Part shown: positions 7,949 through 16,652 of the stretch, piece after piece | How the letters are laid out: every line of letters starts with the position of its first letter | Numbering within the stretch: the stretch's first letter is position 1 | Assembly (NCBI RefSeq): GCF_000711725.1 | Contig: NZ_JONP01000020.1 | Coordinates: 1-64,000 of the forward strand | DNA: 64,000 bases | Direction: 5' to 3' | From: Roseomonas aerilata DSM 19363 | GTDB lineage: Bacteria; Pseudomonadota; Alphaproteobacteria; Acetobacterales; Acetobacteraceae | The notes under the pieces: generated by a model | The model's database searches: none | Told to the model about the DNA's origin: nothing | The model's input: only the letters and a program-made list of their open reading frames with translations | Position numbers and translations under genes: made by a program

Positions 7949-8991
7949 TTCGAGTCACCACCGTAGGCGTTGGAATAGGTGCCGAAGGTGTCGCTCTCCG
8001 AGAAGCGGGCCTTGTTGAGGACGAGCTGAAGCACGGGGCATGCCTCCACGAGGTCGAGGGCGGCCTCAACTTCGCTGCGCTGCGTGCGCTCCGCCTCCAC
8101 CACCACCAGCACCTGGCCGGAGACACTGGCCAGCGTTCCCGCATCGCTGGTCGACAGCGCGGGTGGGCTATCGATGACGATGATATGGCCGGGGAGAGCC
8201 GCCGAGGTCTGCCGGACGGCGGCCGCCAGAGCCGCGCCCGGCGGCACCGCAGGCCCCTTCGCCTGGGCCACGCCATAGGGCATGACGGAGAGCCGCGGCA
8301 TGGCCGTCGGAACGACCATGGCACGGGCGTTCCGGCCACCCTCCGCCGCAAGCAGGCGCAGGCCGGGGCGCTCGGTCAGGCCGAGCAGCTGACTGAGGGA
8401 ATCCACTTTTCCATCCGCATCCACGAGGACGACGGGATGAGACCCGCCGGCCGCGAGGCTAGCGGCGATGTTCAGCGCCAGGAAGGTCTTCCCCTCGCCC
8501 GGACGGGCGCTGGTGACGAGGACGACGCGCGAGCGCGCATCGGCAGACGGCGCGGCGAGCATGGTGCGGAGCACCTGGTGCTGCACGACGCTCACCTCCT
8601 CAGACGAACGGCTGCGCCCCTTGCCAGGCGTGGCGACGAGCCCGGCCGAGAGAAGAGCCGCGAGCGGCACGGACGGCGGCTGGATCGTGTCAGGGGTGCG
8701 GCCCACCGGTGGATCGAGGACCGGGGTGCCCTGGCCGGCGGGCGCGGGCAGGGGGCCCGCCGGCAGCGGCCGGCTGGCCGAGACGCCGGTGGCTGGCGCC
8801 GGCGTCTCGCCGGCGCCCGGCCCGGGCGTCGGCGGAACCGGCGCAGGAGCCGGCTGGGTGGCTGGAGGTTCGCCGATCGGCCCGCGCGCGGCCGGAAGCC
8901 GCGGCGAGGAGAGGGCATCGAGCCCACCCATGGCATCGATCGCGCGATCGATCAGGTGGGAGCGGGGCGGCTGGGGGCGGGGCTCGCTCAC
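7945..8991 (-). CDS. XrtA-associated tyrosine autokinase (BY-kinase, CpsD/Wzc C-terminal type)
   Basis: Cytoplasmic bacterial tyrosine kinase partner of the chain-length determinant, controlling polymer length and export by cyclic autophosphorylation. Walker A is SARPGEGKTF (161-170), Walker A' is VVLVDADGK and Walker B is HIIVIDSPPAL. The first 130 residues are a helix followed by a long Pro/Ala/Gly-rich linker (about 38-105). The C-terminal tail, normally rich in tyrosines, holds only two (FGTYSNAYGG). The kinase is separate from its membrane activator, as in Gram-positive Cps systems. It starts with GTG 8991, overlapping the TGA of the chain-length determinant gene. Confidence 0.9.
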   Translation of the reverse strand: MSEPRPQPPRSHLIDRAIDAMGGLDALSSPRLPAARGPIGEPPATQPAPAPVPPTPGPGAGETPAPATGVSASRPLPAGPLPAPAGQGTPVLDPPVGRTPDTIQPPSVPLAALLSAGLVATPGKGRSRSSEEVSVVQHQVLRTMLAAPSADARSRVVLVTSARPGEGKTFLALNIAASLAAGGSHPVVLVDADGKVDSLSQLLGLTERPGLRLLAAEGGRNARAMVVPTAMPRLSVMPYGVAQAKGPAVPPGAALAAAVRQTSAALPGHIIVIDSPPALSTSDAGTLASVSGQVLVVVEAERTQRSEVEAALDLVEACPVLQLVLNKARFSESDTFGTYSNAYGGDSK

Positions 8992-10502
8992 GCGAAAGCC
9001 CGCGTCAGGAACTGCGGCGCGTGCGCGATGATCGACGGTCCTGCCACGGCCGCGGCGAAGGCGACGAAGAGAACCGCGCAGGCCGCGCCGAAGGCCGCCG
9101 TGGACAGCGCCCGCGGCGCAAGCCGTGGATTCTGCGCCGAGATACGCCCGAGCACCGGCAGGTCGAGCCGCCGAAGGTCGTGCACGGTGTAGAAGCCACT
9201 GTCGAGCTGCGACAGGAGGAGGGCCAGCACCACGCCCGCGCCGATCCCCGCCACCAGCACGCCCGCGAGGAGGAGCGGACGGTTGGGCGAGACCGGGATG
9301 AGGGACGCGGTTGGCGGGTCCACCACCTCAAGCTTCACGCGGTCCGAGCCGGTGCGCGCGGCATCCGCGAGGGAGATCGACTCGCGGCGGGCGAGCAGTT
9401 CCTCGTAGTTGCGGCGAAGCACGTTGTAGTCACGGTCCAGATTGGTGAACTGCGCCTCGACCTCGGGTTGCTCGCGGGCCTTGGCATCCAGCCGCTCGAG
9501 GTCGGCCGTGGCGTCGCGCATCTGCCGCTCGAGCGAGGCGACCTGCGAATCGGCATCGACCATGCGGATCTGCAGCTGCTCGTAAACCGGGTTGGAGCGC
9601 ATCGTGGCACGGCCACCGCCGCCACCAGTGTTGCCGCTGGCGCGCGCCGCGGCCAGCGCGGCCTGGGCGGCCTTCACGTCTGGATGGGCATCGGTCAGCC
9701 GCAGCCGCATCTCGCGCAGCTCGCGCTCGAGATCGGTGACGCGCGAATTGCCGCCGCCGAGCGTCTCGGCCGAAACCATCGGCGGCTGGTTCGCCAGCTG
9801 CTGTCGCGTCAGCTCGCGCCGCGTGCGCGCATCCTGCAGGTCACCCTGGATCTGCCGCACCCGGCCGCGCGCCGATTCGAGGCGCGAAAGGCCGCCGTTC
9901 GGATCGGGCAGAATGTCGATGTTGCGCGACTGGAACTCGGCACGGCGGCGCTCTGCCTCGCGCAGCCGCACCTCGTAGGCAGCGATCTGAGAAAGGAGGA
10001 AGCCCTGCGCGTTCTCGATTCCCTGTCGGTCCGTGCCTGCCGCGAGCTCGATGAAGAGGTTCAGCGTGGCCTGCACCACGTCCTTCGCCATCTTCGGATC
10101 CGGATCGGCATAGGAGAGGGTGAAGAGGTTCCGCGTCTGCGGGTTCAGCTTGATCTCCTGCGAGAGCTTGAGCAGCAGCGCCTCGCGGGCGGCGACGCTC
10201 GTCACCCGCTTGTCGAGATCGGTGCGCGCAATGATCTGCTCGAGGTTCGGGCGGCTGAGCAGCGTGCGCTGCAGCAGCTCCACCTCGCGGCCCGCAGTGC
10301 TGTCGATCGCGATGCCGCGCAGCAGGGTGCTCAGCACCGCGTCGGCGTCCGCATAGACGCGCGCCGTGGAGCTGTAGCGGTCGGGGATGGCGGAGACGCC
10401 GATCCAGCCGATTCCGAAGATGAGCCAGGAGAGCGCCAGCGCCTTCCAGCGGTGCCGCCAGGCCGCAGCAACGTGCCGCCTGATCTGTGAGGTAATATTC
10501 AT
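8988..10502 (-). CDS. XrtA-system polysaccharide chain-length determinant (Wzz/GumC type)
   Basis: Polysaccharide co-polymerase of 504 residues, anchored at both ends in the inner membrane. The N-terminal span ALALSWLIFGIGWIGVSAI is followed by the Wzz segment and long periplasmic coiled coils (about 160-380, rich in Glu/Arg/Leu heptads). After PTASLIPVSPNRPLLL come a second span (GVLVAGIGAGVVLALL) and an extra C-terminal hydrophobic stretch. I chose ATG 10502 (MNITSQIRRHVAAAW); the open frame to 10550 runs into the preceding gene. It sits 13 bases downstream of the export lipoprotein gene and overlaps the tyrosine kinase start. Confidence 0.9.
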   Translation of the reverse strand: MNITSQIRRHVAAAWRHRWKALALSWLIFGIGWIGVSAIPDRYSSTARVYADADAVLSTLLRGIAIDSTAGREVELLQRTLLSRPNLEQIIARTDLDKRVTSVAAREALLLKLSQEIKLNPQTRNLFTLSYADPDPKMAKDVVQATLNLFIELAAGTDRQGIENAQGFLLSQIAAYEVRLREAERRRAEFQSRNIDILPDPNGGLSRLESARGRVRQIQGDLQDARTRRELTRQQLANQPPMVSAETLGGGNSRVTDLERELREMRLRLTDAHPDVKAAQAALAAARASGNTGGGGGRATMRSNPVYEQLQIRMVDADSQVASLERQMRDATADLERLDAKAREQPEVEAQFTNLDRDYNVLRRNYEELLARRESISLADAARTGSDRVKLEVVDPPTASLIPVSPNRPLLLAGVLVAGIGAGVVLALLLSQLDSGFYTVHDLRRLDLPVLGRISAQNPRLAPRALSTAAFGAACAVLFVAFAAAVAGPSIIAHAPQFLTRAFA

Positions 10503-10515
10503 TGCCTCGGCCTGC

Positions 10516-11181
10516 TCAGAACCAGCCGGTCGGTATGACCAGCGTGTCACCCGGGCGCAGCGGAACGTTCTGCGCCACGTCCCCGTCGTTGAGGAGGTCG
10601 CGCAGGCGCACCGGAATCGTCTGCCGCGGCGCGCCCGGCTGTCCGCCGGATTCGCGGATGATGCGCGCGCTGTTGCCCGCCGCGAATCGCGTCAGGCCGC
10701 GCGAGGCGATCATCGCGTCGAGCACCGTCATCCCCTCGCGGAAGGGAAGCGCCATCGGCTGCGCGGCCTCACCGATCACGCGGATCTGCTTGTCCGCCGG
10801 CCCGACGAATCCGCGCACCATGACGGAGACGACGGGCTCACGGATGTACTGCTTCATCCGCCCCTCGATGTCGCGGCTCAGCTGGGTGGGCGTGCGCCCC
10901 GCCGCCTGGATGTCCGGCACGAGGGGAAGCGAGAATCGGCCGTCAGGCCGAACCGGCAGGTCGGAGGTGCTCAGCTCCGGCGCGCGGTAGACAAAGACGC
11001 TCAGCACATCGCCCGGCCCGATCACGTAGTCGGGCGCAGCGCGCGCGACCTCCTGAACGGGCGCAGTAGCAGGGCCCGAGCAGGCCGGCAGGGCGCCGGC
11101 GAGCGAAAGGGCGGCAAGAGAGGCGAGCAGCCCGCGGCGGCCAAGGCCAGCCCGATTCCGGCGGAGACACCCAGGCATCAT
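10516..11181 (-). CDS. XrtA-system exopolysaccharide export lipoprotein (Wza-like, SLBB)
   Basis: Outer-membrane export protein of 221 residues and first gene of the leftward operon. A twin-Arg-containing N-terminus (GRRGLLASLAALS) is followed by the lipobox LPAC, so the mature protein should be lipid-anchored. The poly-export domain begins DYVIGPGDVLSVFVYRAPEL and is followed by SLBB-like beta-grasp repeats (QIRVIGEAAQPMALPF; the C-terminal VPLRPGDTLVIPTGWF). The start is ATG 11181 (a second ATG follows directly) with GGAG about 12 bases upstream; the longer frame to 11256 lacks such support. It is short compared with Wza of E. coli, as is normal for XrtA systems. Confidence 0.9.
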   Translation of the reverse strand: MMPGCLRRNRAGLGRRGLLASLAALSLAGALPACSGPATAPVQEVARAAPDYVIGPGDVLSVFVYRAPELSTSDLPVRPDGRFSLPLVPDIQAAGRTPTQLSRDIEGRMKQYIREPVVSVMVRGFVGPADKQIRVIGEAAQPMALPFREGMTVLDAMIASRGLTRFAAGNSARIIRESGGQPGAPRQTIPVRLRDLLNDGDVAQNVPLRPGDTLVIPTGWF

Positions 11182-11259
11182 GTTCAGCGCTCCATCCTTC
11201 GGCGTTTCGTTCAAGCTCAACTCCCAGCGGCTCACTGGAACGATCCAGCATGGCATCGG

Positions 11260-11278
11260 ACCGGGAACGTAACCCGGT
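11260..11278. promoter_or_regulatory. Dyad ACCGGG-N7-CCCGGT in the leader of the export operon
   Basis: A perfect 6-bp inverted repeat (11260-11265 and 11273-11278, loop AACGTAA) lies about 80 bases upstream of the export lipoprotein start. It could be an operator or a small leader hairpin. There is no T-run, so termination is unlikely. Confidence 0.3.
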
Positions 11279-11624
11279 GGCCTTCAATGGCGTCCCTAGA
11301 CGAAAACAGTCCTTATCCGAACATCACATGTTAAGGATGATGTCACGGCGAGACCTTTGAAGCACACTGCTCGGTTCGAAATAGTATCTTTGCACACCAG
11401 AATCGATCACAAAAGCCGGAGCGGTGAATCGAGCTGCGTTGTGCTCCTCGTGGACGTTACGCATCCGTTGATCACGGCGGTGGCACATCCGATGAAACAC
11501 AGATTGTTGAGGCGTTTAAGGCTTGCTCTTCGGCGCCAGATGCAATTCCTTCCGTTTCCATTGGACCCAATCCTCGCTGCCGCGATCCACGGCGCTGCGC
11601 TTGTGACGACCACCCGCACGTTGA

Positions 11625-11643
11625 GGGAAGGAAAATCCTTCCC
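11625..11643. promoter_or_regulatory. Perfect dyad GGGAAGGA-AAA-TCCTTCCC, candidate operator
   Basis: An 8-bp perfect inverted repeat with a 3-base spacer lies about 70 bases before the rightward glycosyltransferase start. No T-run follows in the rightward direction, which argues against a terminator. A dimeric repressor or activator site for the prs-containing operon is more likely. Confidence 0.4.
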
Positions 11644-11711
11644 GGAACGTCGCGGCGTCTTGGCGTGGAGCTAGGCCATGTCGCGTGGGTTTCATCAGGA
11701 AGCGGATCAGG

Positions 11712-13091
11712 ATGACCAGTCTTTTCGGCCATAGTGTTCGATCGGAAGGCTTGGCCCTGTACATGGCCGAGGCCGTCGTCTGCTTTGCCGTTATTTACCT
11801 GCTATCTGCATCGACGAGCGGGCCAGGCTCGCCGGGCGGTTTCCAGGCGGCCGGCCTCGCGGCGATCCTCGCCGTCTCCACCGGCCTGGCCGCCGCGGCG
11901 ACCGGCATGCATAGCCCGAACGGCTGGCGCCGGGCGCGCGGCCTGCTCACCGGCACGCTGCTCACCGCGATTCTGCTCGCGCCCCTCGCCTGGGCGGCGG
12001 TCGAGTTCCTTCGCGTCGACCTCGGTGGCCGAGCCACCAGCCCCGCTGTGGCAGTGGTGCTGCTCTCGGCGGCCGGGACGGGCGTCGTGCTTCTCACCCG
12101 CCTCCTCTTTCTTGGCGTCGCGCGCACGGGGCTGTTCACCCAGCGCGTCGCGGTGCTGGACGGCTCGCGCACGGCGCTGATGAAGCTGCCGCCGGCCGGG
12201 CCGACCGCCGCCGAGGAACCCTTTCGCGTCGCCCTGCGCATCAGCAGCGAGGCGTTGGCGGAGGCCGGAGGTGCCGCCGCGGTGCCGGGGCTCGGCGCGG
12301 CCGAGCTGCGTTCCCGCGGCATCCGGTGGGTGGTTGCGCCGGAGCCGGCGACCGTGCCGGCCACCCTGCGTGAGAACTGGTCGCAGGCTGGTATCCGGCT
12401 GGTCGGCGAGGTCGAGTTCCTCGAACGCCTCTCGGGGCGCGTGGACCTCGATGCGCTGGAGCCGCACTGGCTAGAGACGGCGCGCGGCGCGCATATGCGC
12501 CGGTCCGAGGCCTTCGTGGGCCGCGCCTTTGACGTCACCGTCTCGCTCGCGCTGCTGCTGCTCACCTTGCCGCTGACGGCTTTGGCGGCGCTGGCCATCC
12601 GTATCGACAGCCCTGGCCCGGTTTTCTACCGGCAGGCGCGCGTCGGGCAGGGCGGCAAGATCATCATGCTGACAAAGCTCCGCAGCATGCGCGTGGACGC
12701 CGAGGCGGGCGGCGCGCCGCAATGGGCCACGCGGCGCGACCCGCGCGTGACGCGAGTGGGGCGTTTCCTGCGGCTGACCCGTATCGACGAGATCCCGCAG
12801 GTGCTGAACGTGCTGAAGGGCGACATGGCCTTCATCGGCCCGCGCCCCGAGCGGCCTGCCTTTGTGGAGCAGCTCTCCCTCGCCATTCCCCACTATGCCG
12901 ACCGCGCGGTGGTCAAGCCGGGCATCACCGGCTGGGCGCAGGTGAATTTCCCCTACGGCGCCTCGGTGGACGATGCGCGGCAGAAGCTGACCTATGATCT
13001 CTACTATGTCCGGCGCCGCAGCCTCTTCCTCGACCTGCTGATCCTCGTCGCCACCGTCCGCGTGATCCTCTTCCAGGAGGGCTCGCGCTGA
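11712..13091 (+). CDS. XrtA-system priming glycosyltransferase (TIGR03013-like, polyprenyl-phosphate sugar transferase)
   Basis: Inner-membrane phosphoglycosyl transferase that starts the repeat unit by moving a sugar-1-phosphate onto undecaprenyl phosphate. N-terminal membrane spans (about 10-120) are followed by a cytoplasmic CoA-binding-like region. The catalytic bacterial sugar transferase domain then runs from AFDVTVSLALLLLTLP through PGPVFYRQARVGQGGK, the DE pair in LTRIDEIPQVLNVLKGDM, and FIGPRPERP. The C-terminus VRVILFQEGSR is typical of the XrtA subgroup. ATG 11712 is preceded by AGGAAG at nine bases; the open frame begins at GTG 11685 but MTSLFGHSVR matches the family start. First gene of the rightward operon. 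Confidence 0.92.
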   Translation: MTSLFGHSVRSEGLALYMAEAVVCFAVIYLLSASTSGPGSPGGFQAAGLAAILAVSTGLAAAATGMHSPNGWRRARGLLTGTLLTAILLAPLAWAAVEFLRVDLGGRATSPAVAVVLLSAAGTGVVLLTRLLFLGVARTGLFTQRVAVLDGSRTALMKLPPAGPTAAEEPFRVALRISSEALAEAGGAAAVPGLGAAELRSRGIRWVVAPEPATVPATLRENWSQAGIRLVGEVEFLERLSGRVDLDALEPHWLETARGAHMRRSEAFVGRAFDVTVSLALLLLTLPLTALAALAIRIDSPGPVFYRQARVGQGGKIIMLTKLRSMRVDAEAGGAPQWATRRDPRVTRVGRFLRLTRIDEIPQVLNVLKGDMAFIGPRPERPAFVEQLSLAIPHYADRAVVKPGITGWAQVNFPYGASVDDARQKLTYDLYYVRRRSLFLDLLILVATVRVILFQEGSR

Positions 13092-13119
13092 TGCGGCGGC
13101 TCTGGGCGCCGCCCGGACC

Positions 13120-15225
13120 ATGAGCGGGATCGGCATGACCGCTCTCGTGTCATGGCCGCTCCAGGCAGCCTGTGCCGCCGTCTGCATCCTGGTCGCCCTT
13201 CTTGTCTGGACCACCGGCCGGAGGGGACTGACCACCTTGCTGCTCGGCGGCACCGCCGCCGCCCTGGGCGCCTGGGCGGGAGCCGCGGCCCTGTGGCCCA
13301 TGGACGCGCCGCTCGGTGGTTTCACCGGTGTCCTGGAACTTGTCCGCGCTGGGGTCTGGTGCGCCCTGCTGCTGCACCTGCACGAGCGGGATGCGGCCGA
13401 GACAGCGCGTTCGCGTCACCTGCTATGGATCGGCGGCGTGGTGATCCTTGCCGTCCTCACCCTGCTGCCCTCGGTCTCCACCCTGAGCTGGGAGGCCTCG
13501 ACCAGCTCCGTGCTGGCAACCCCCGCGATCGTGGCACGCCTTGGCCTCGCGGTCCTCGTGGTGCTGCTCGCCGAGAATGTCTATCGCGGCGCGGACGAGG
13601 CTGGGCGGTGGCACGTGAACCTGCCCTGCATCGCCATCGGCGGCCTTGGCGTGTTCGATCTCGTCCTCTACGCCGAGGCCGTGCTCGCCCACCGCTTCTC
13701 GCCGATCCTGCTCGACGCGCGGGCGGTGCTCACGATACTGGCGGCCGGGCTGCTGCTGGTTGCCGCGCTGCGCGACCGCCGCTGGCGGCGCGGGCCGCCC
13801 GTCTCGCGCCAGGCGGTGTTCCACGGCGCGACGCTCGTGGTCAGTGGCACCTTCCTTCTCGGCGTCGGCGCCGCGGGGCAGATGCTGGAAGGCCTTGGCG
13901 GCGCCTGGGGTCGCACGGCGCAGGCCAGCCTCCTGGCAGGGGCGGTCATGGCGCTCGCGGTCGCGCTCTCCTCCCGCTCTGCGCGGTCTCGCATCCGCCG
14001 CTTCCTCGTCGATCCCTTCTTCCGCGCGCGCTACGACTACCGGCGCGAATGGATGCGCTGCATCGCGGCTCTTTCCGGCCCCGACGGTCAGGCGCCTGCC
14101 CCCGTGCGCGCGGTGCGTGCGATCGCGGACGCGGTGGACAGCCCCGCCGGCGTCCTCCTCATGCGGGAGGAGGCCGATGGCGCGGTGCCCGGCGGCCTGC
14201 GCTGGTCCGGTTCCTGGAACACGCCCTCCGTGCCGGCCCCGGATGCGCGGCCGCTGCTGGAGGCGCTCGGCGCGGGCGAGCGCGTGCTCGTCCTCTCCGA
14301 GGCGACGCCAGGCGTGGACGCGCTGCGCGGCGCCTACGGTGCGCTCTGGCTCGCCGTGCCACTTCTGCACCACCGCCACGGCGTGCTCGGCACCGTGCTC
14401 CTCGCCCCGCCGCGCGCGGCCTTTCCGCTCGACACGGAGGTGTTCGAGCTGCTCCGCGCCCTCGGGCGGGAGGTTGCCATGTTCCTCGCGGAGCGGCAGG
14501 CGGCGGAGCGCGTCGCGGACGGGCGGCGCCTCGCGAGCTACGCCGCGCGATTCGCCTTCGTGGCACATGACGTGAAGACCGTCTCAGGCGGCCTCAAGCT
14601 GCTGCTGGGCAATGCGGAGGACAACATCAGCGATCCCGAGTTCCAGCGCGACATGTTGATTACCGTCCGGGCCGCCACCGCACGCATCGACACCCTGATC
14701 GCGCGGTTGCGCGAGCCCGGGGACGCGCTCACCAGCGCCGATGCCACCGACCCCCGTGGCAGCGTGCGCGACGTGCCGGATCGGCTGCGCTCCATCGCGC
14801 GCGGCCGCGGCCCGCGCGTGGTGGTGGAATGCGAAGGTAGTGCGGGCGGCGCGCTCATGCGCCCCGAGGCTTTTGAGGCAGCGGTCGGGCATCTTCTCGA
14901 CAACGCCATCGAGGCCTCGCCGCCGGGCGCGCCGGTCCGCCTGCGCCTGCACGGTACGCCCGAGATACCGCTGCTCGACATCATCGACGAAGGGCCAGGC
15001 ATGACCGCCGACTTCATCCGCGACGAGCTGTTTCGCCCGCTCCGCACCGCACGGCCTGACGGCAACGGCATCGGCGCCTGGCAGGCGCGCGAGTTGCTGC
15101 GCGAGGCCGGCGGCGAGCTGGAGGTGCACAGCCGCCCCGGCGCTGGAACCACCATGCGCCTGCGCCTGCCCACCCGTGCAGCGACGGCCCATCCCTCCAC
15201 CCCCGCACAGGCGGCCTTCGCGTGA
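13120..15225 (+). CDS. prsK: PEP-CTERM system sensor histidine kinase PrsK
   Basis: Membrane histidine kinase of 701 residues, paired with PrsR. The N-terminal ~290 residues form eight or so membrane spans, a GAF-like domain follows (about 310-460), then the H-box with His482 in FVAHDVKT. The ATPase domain has the N-box LLDNAIEAS and the glycine loops IIDEGPGM and GNGIGAWQAREL. In family members the signal is unknown, and the pair is thought to control PEP-CTERM target genes through RpoN. The gene lies 28 bases after the glycosyltransferase. Its TGA overlaps the GTG of prsR, which fits a fixed kinase/regulator ratio. Confidence 0.92.
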   Translation: MSGIGMTALVSWPLQAACAAVCILVALLVWTTGRRGLTTLLLGGTAAALGAWAGAAALWPMDAPLGGFTGVLELVRAGVWCALLLHLHERDAAETARSRHLLWIGGVVILAVLTLLPSVSTLSWEASTSSVLATPAIVARLGLAVLVVLLAENVYRGADEAGRWHVNLPCIAIGGLGVFDLVLYAEAVLAHRFSPILLDARAVLTILAAGLLLVAALRDRRWRRGPPVSRQAVFHGATLVVSGTFLLGVGAAGQMLEGLGGAWGRTAQASLLAGAVMALAVALSSRSARSRIRRFLVDPFFRARYDYRREWMRCIAALSGPDGQAPAPVRAVRAIADAVDSPAGVLLMREEADGAVPGGLRWSGSWNTPSVPAPDARPLLEALGAGERVLVLSEATPGVDALRGAYGALWLAVPLLHHRHGVLGTVLLAPPRAAFPLDTEVFELLRALGREVAMFLAERQAAERVADGRRLASYAARFAFVAHDVKTVSGGLKLLLGNAEDNISDPEFQRDMLITVRAATARIDTLIARLREPGDALTSADATDPRGSVRDVPDRLRSIARGRGPRVVVECEGSAGGALMRPEAFEAAVGHLLDNAIEASPPGAPVRLRLHGTPEIPLLDIIDEGPGMTADFIRDELFRPLRTARPDGNGIGAWQARELLREAGGELEVHSRPGAGTTMRLRLPTRAATAHPSTPAQAAFA

Positions 15226-16652
15226 GCAAGCCCACCCTTCTCATCGTCGAGGACGATCCCGGCCTCCTCGCGCAATATCGCTGGTCCTTCCCCTCCTGCC
15301 GGGTGGTGCTCGCCTCCGACCGCCGGCAGGCGGAGGCGGTGGCGCGGCGCGAACACCCCGCCGCGGCCCTTCTCGACCTCGGCCTCCCGCCCGATCCCGA
15401 GGGTGTGTCGGAGGGTTTCGCCACGCTCGACGCGCTGCGCCGCATCATCCCCGGCCTGCCGGTGGTGGTCGCCAGCGGCCGGGACGAGCGCGCGAACATG
15501 CTGCGTGCCATCTCGGCGGGCGCCTACGACTTCTGCGAGAAGCCGGTCGATCTCGACGTGCTGCGCACCGTCGTCGATCGTGCCCTTCGACTCCGCGCGC
15601 TGGAGGAAGAGAACCGCCAGCTCGCCGCGGCGCCGCGCCCGAGCCCGATCAGCGCGATCATTACCGCCGACGAGGGTATGCTTCGTGTCTGCCGCACGGT
15701 GGAGCGGCTCGCGGGCGTCTCGGTGCCAGTGCTGCTGCTTGGCGAGAGCGGCACGGGCAAGGAGGCGCTGGCGCGTGCGCTGCACGAGCTCGGCCCGCGC
15801 GCCAAGCGCCCCTTCGCCGCGCTGAACTGCGCCGCCATCCCGGAGGCGCTGCTCGAGAGCGAGCTGTTCGGGCACGAGCGCGGCGCCTTCACCGGCGCGG
15901 TGCGGCAGGTGACCGGCAAGATCGAGGCGGCGAACGGCGGCACCCTCTTCCTCGATGAGGTCGGCGACCTGCCGATGTCGCTCCAGGCGAAGCTGCTCCG
16001 CTTCCTGCAGGACCAGGTGGTGGAGCGCGTCGGCGGGCGCACACAAACGCGGGTGGACGTGCGCGTGGTCTCCGCGACGAACCAGCCGCTGGAGACCTTG
16101 GCCGAGAATGGCGGCTTCCGCGGCGACCTGCTCTACCGCCTGAACGGCGTCACCGTCCGCATCCCGCCATTGCGCGAGCGCGGGGGCGACGCGCTGCTGC
16201 TCGCGCGCTGGTTCTTCGCCCGCCACTCCCAGGAGTTCGACCGCCGCCTGCGCGGCTTCGACGCCGGGGCGGCCGACGCCATCGCCGCCCATGCCTGGCC
16301 CGGCAATGTCCGTGAGCTGGAGAACCGCGTCCGCCGCGCGGTGCTGATGACCGATGGCCCACAGATCGGCGCCGCCGACCTCGAACTGGCCGCGGCGCCG
16401 CCCTCCGACCAGCCGCTCGACCTGCGGACCGCGCGGGCGGCGGCGGAGCGCGCGGCGATCCTGCGCGCACTCGCGCTCAGCGATGGTGGTGTTGCCGCCG
16501 CGGCCCGCCTGCTCGGCATCAGCCGCCCCACCCTCTACGGCCTGCTCGACGAGCACGGCCTGACGGCGCGGCCGGGCACTCGCGGGGCGGGCGACGCGCC
16601 CGCCAACGACGCCCAGGCCGCTGAAGACAACCTCTCCGGAGAACTCCCATGA
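15222..16652 (+). CDS. prsR: PEP-CTERM system sigma-54-dependent response regulator PrsR
   Basis: NtrC-type activator of 476 residues. The receiver domain (1-120) has the acidic pair in VEDD, phosphoacceptor Asp52 and Lys107. The AAA+ domain has Walker A GESGTGKE (174-181), the sigma-54-contacting GAFTGA loop (221-226) and the Walker B block TLFLDEVGDLP. The C-terminal Fis-type helix-turn-helix reads AAARLLGISRPTLYGLL. It should activate RpoN promoters such as the one at 371-386. The start is GTG overlapping the prsK stop, and its stop overlaps the prsT ATG (ATGA). Confidence 0.94.
   Translation: MSKPTLLIVEDDPGLLAQYRWSFPSCRVVLASDRRQAEAVARREHPAAALLDLGLPPDPEGVSEGFATLDALRRIIPGLPVVVASGRDERANMLRAISAGAYDFCEKPVDLDVLRTVVDRALRLRALEEENRQLAAAPRPSPISAIITADEGMLRVCRTVERLAGVSVPVLLLGESGTGKEALARALHELGPRAKRPFAALNCAAIPEALLESELFGHERGAFTGAVRQVTGKIEAANGGTLFLDEVGDLPMSLQAKLLRFLQDQVVERVGGRTQTRVDVRVVSATNQPLETLAENGGFRGDLLYRLNGVTVRIPPLRERGGDALLLARWFFARHSQEFDRRLRGFDAGAADAIAAHAWPGNVRELENRVRRAVLMTDGPQIGAADLELAAAPPSDQPLDLRTARAAAERAAILRALALSDGGVAAAARLLGISRPTLYGLLDEHGLTARPGTRGAGDAPANDAQAAEDNLSGELP

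Larger units (their letters stand above)
11182..11711. other. Divergent control region between the two XrtA operons
   Basis: About 530 bases without a convincing gene separate the leftward export operon from the rightward glycosyltransferase/prs operon. The stretch 11280-11560 is clearly less GC-rich than its surroundings, as expected for promoters. It holds two clean dyads (listed separately) and a weaker AACAT-CAC-ATGTT dyad at 11320-11332. I found no properly spaced sigma-54 site on either strand, so the structural operons may use other sigma factors. Confidence 0.6.

Noticed and set aside
11481-11496. TGGCACATCC resembling a sigma-54 -24 element in the divergent control region
   Set aside because: At the required ten-base spacing the sequence is GA rather than GC and no TTGC follows.
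11523-11538. Minus-strand TGGCGC...GAGCAAG resembling a sigma-54 promoter for the export operon
   Set aside because: GG and GC are nine bases apart, one short of the strict ten required by RpoN.
13091-13123. Ten-codon ATG frame overlapping the priming glycosyltransferase stop and ending at the prsK ATG
   Set aside because: No ribosome site of its own and too short to judge; most likely chance, though a coupling leader cannot be fully excluded.
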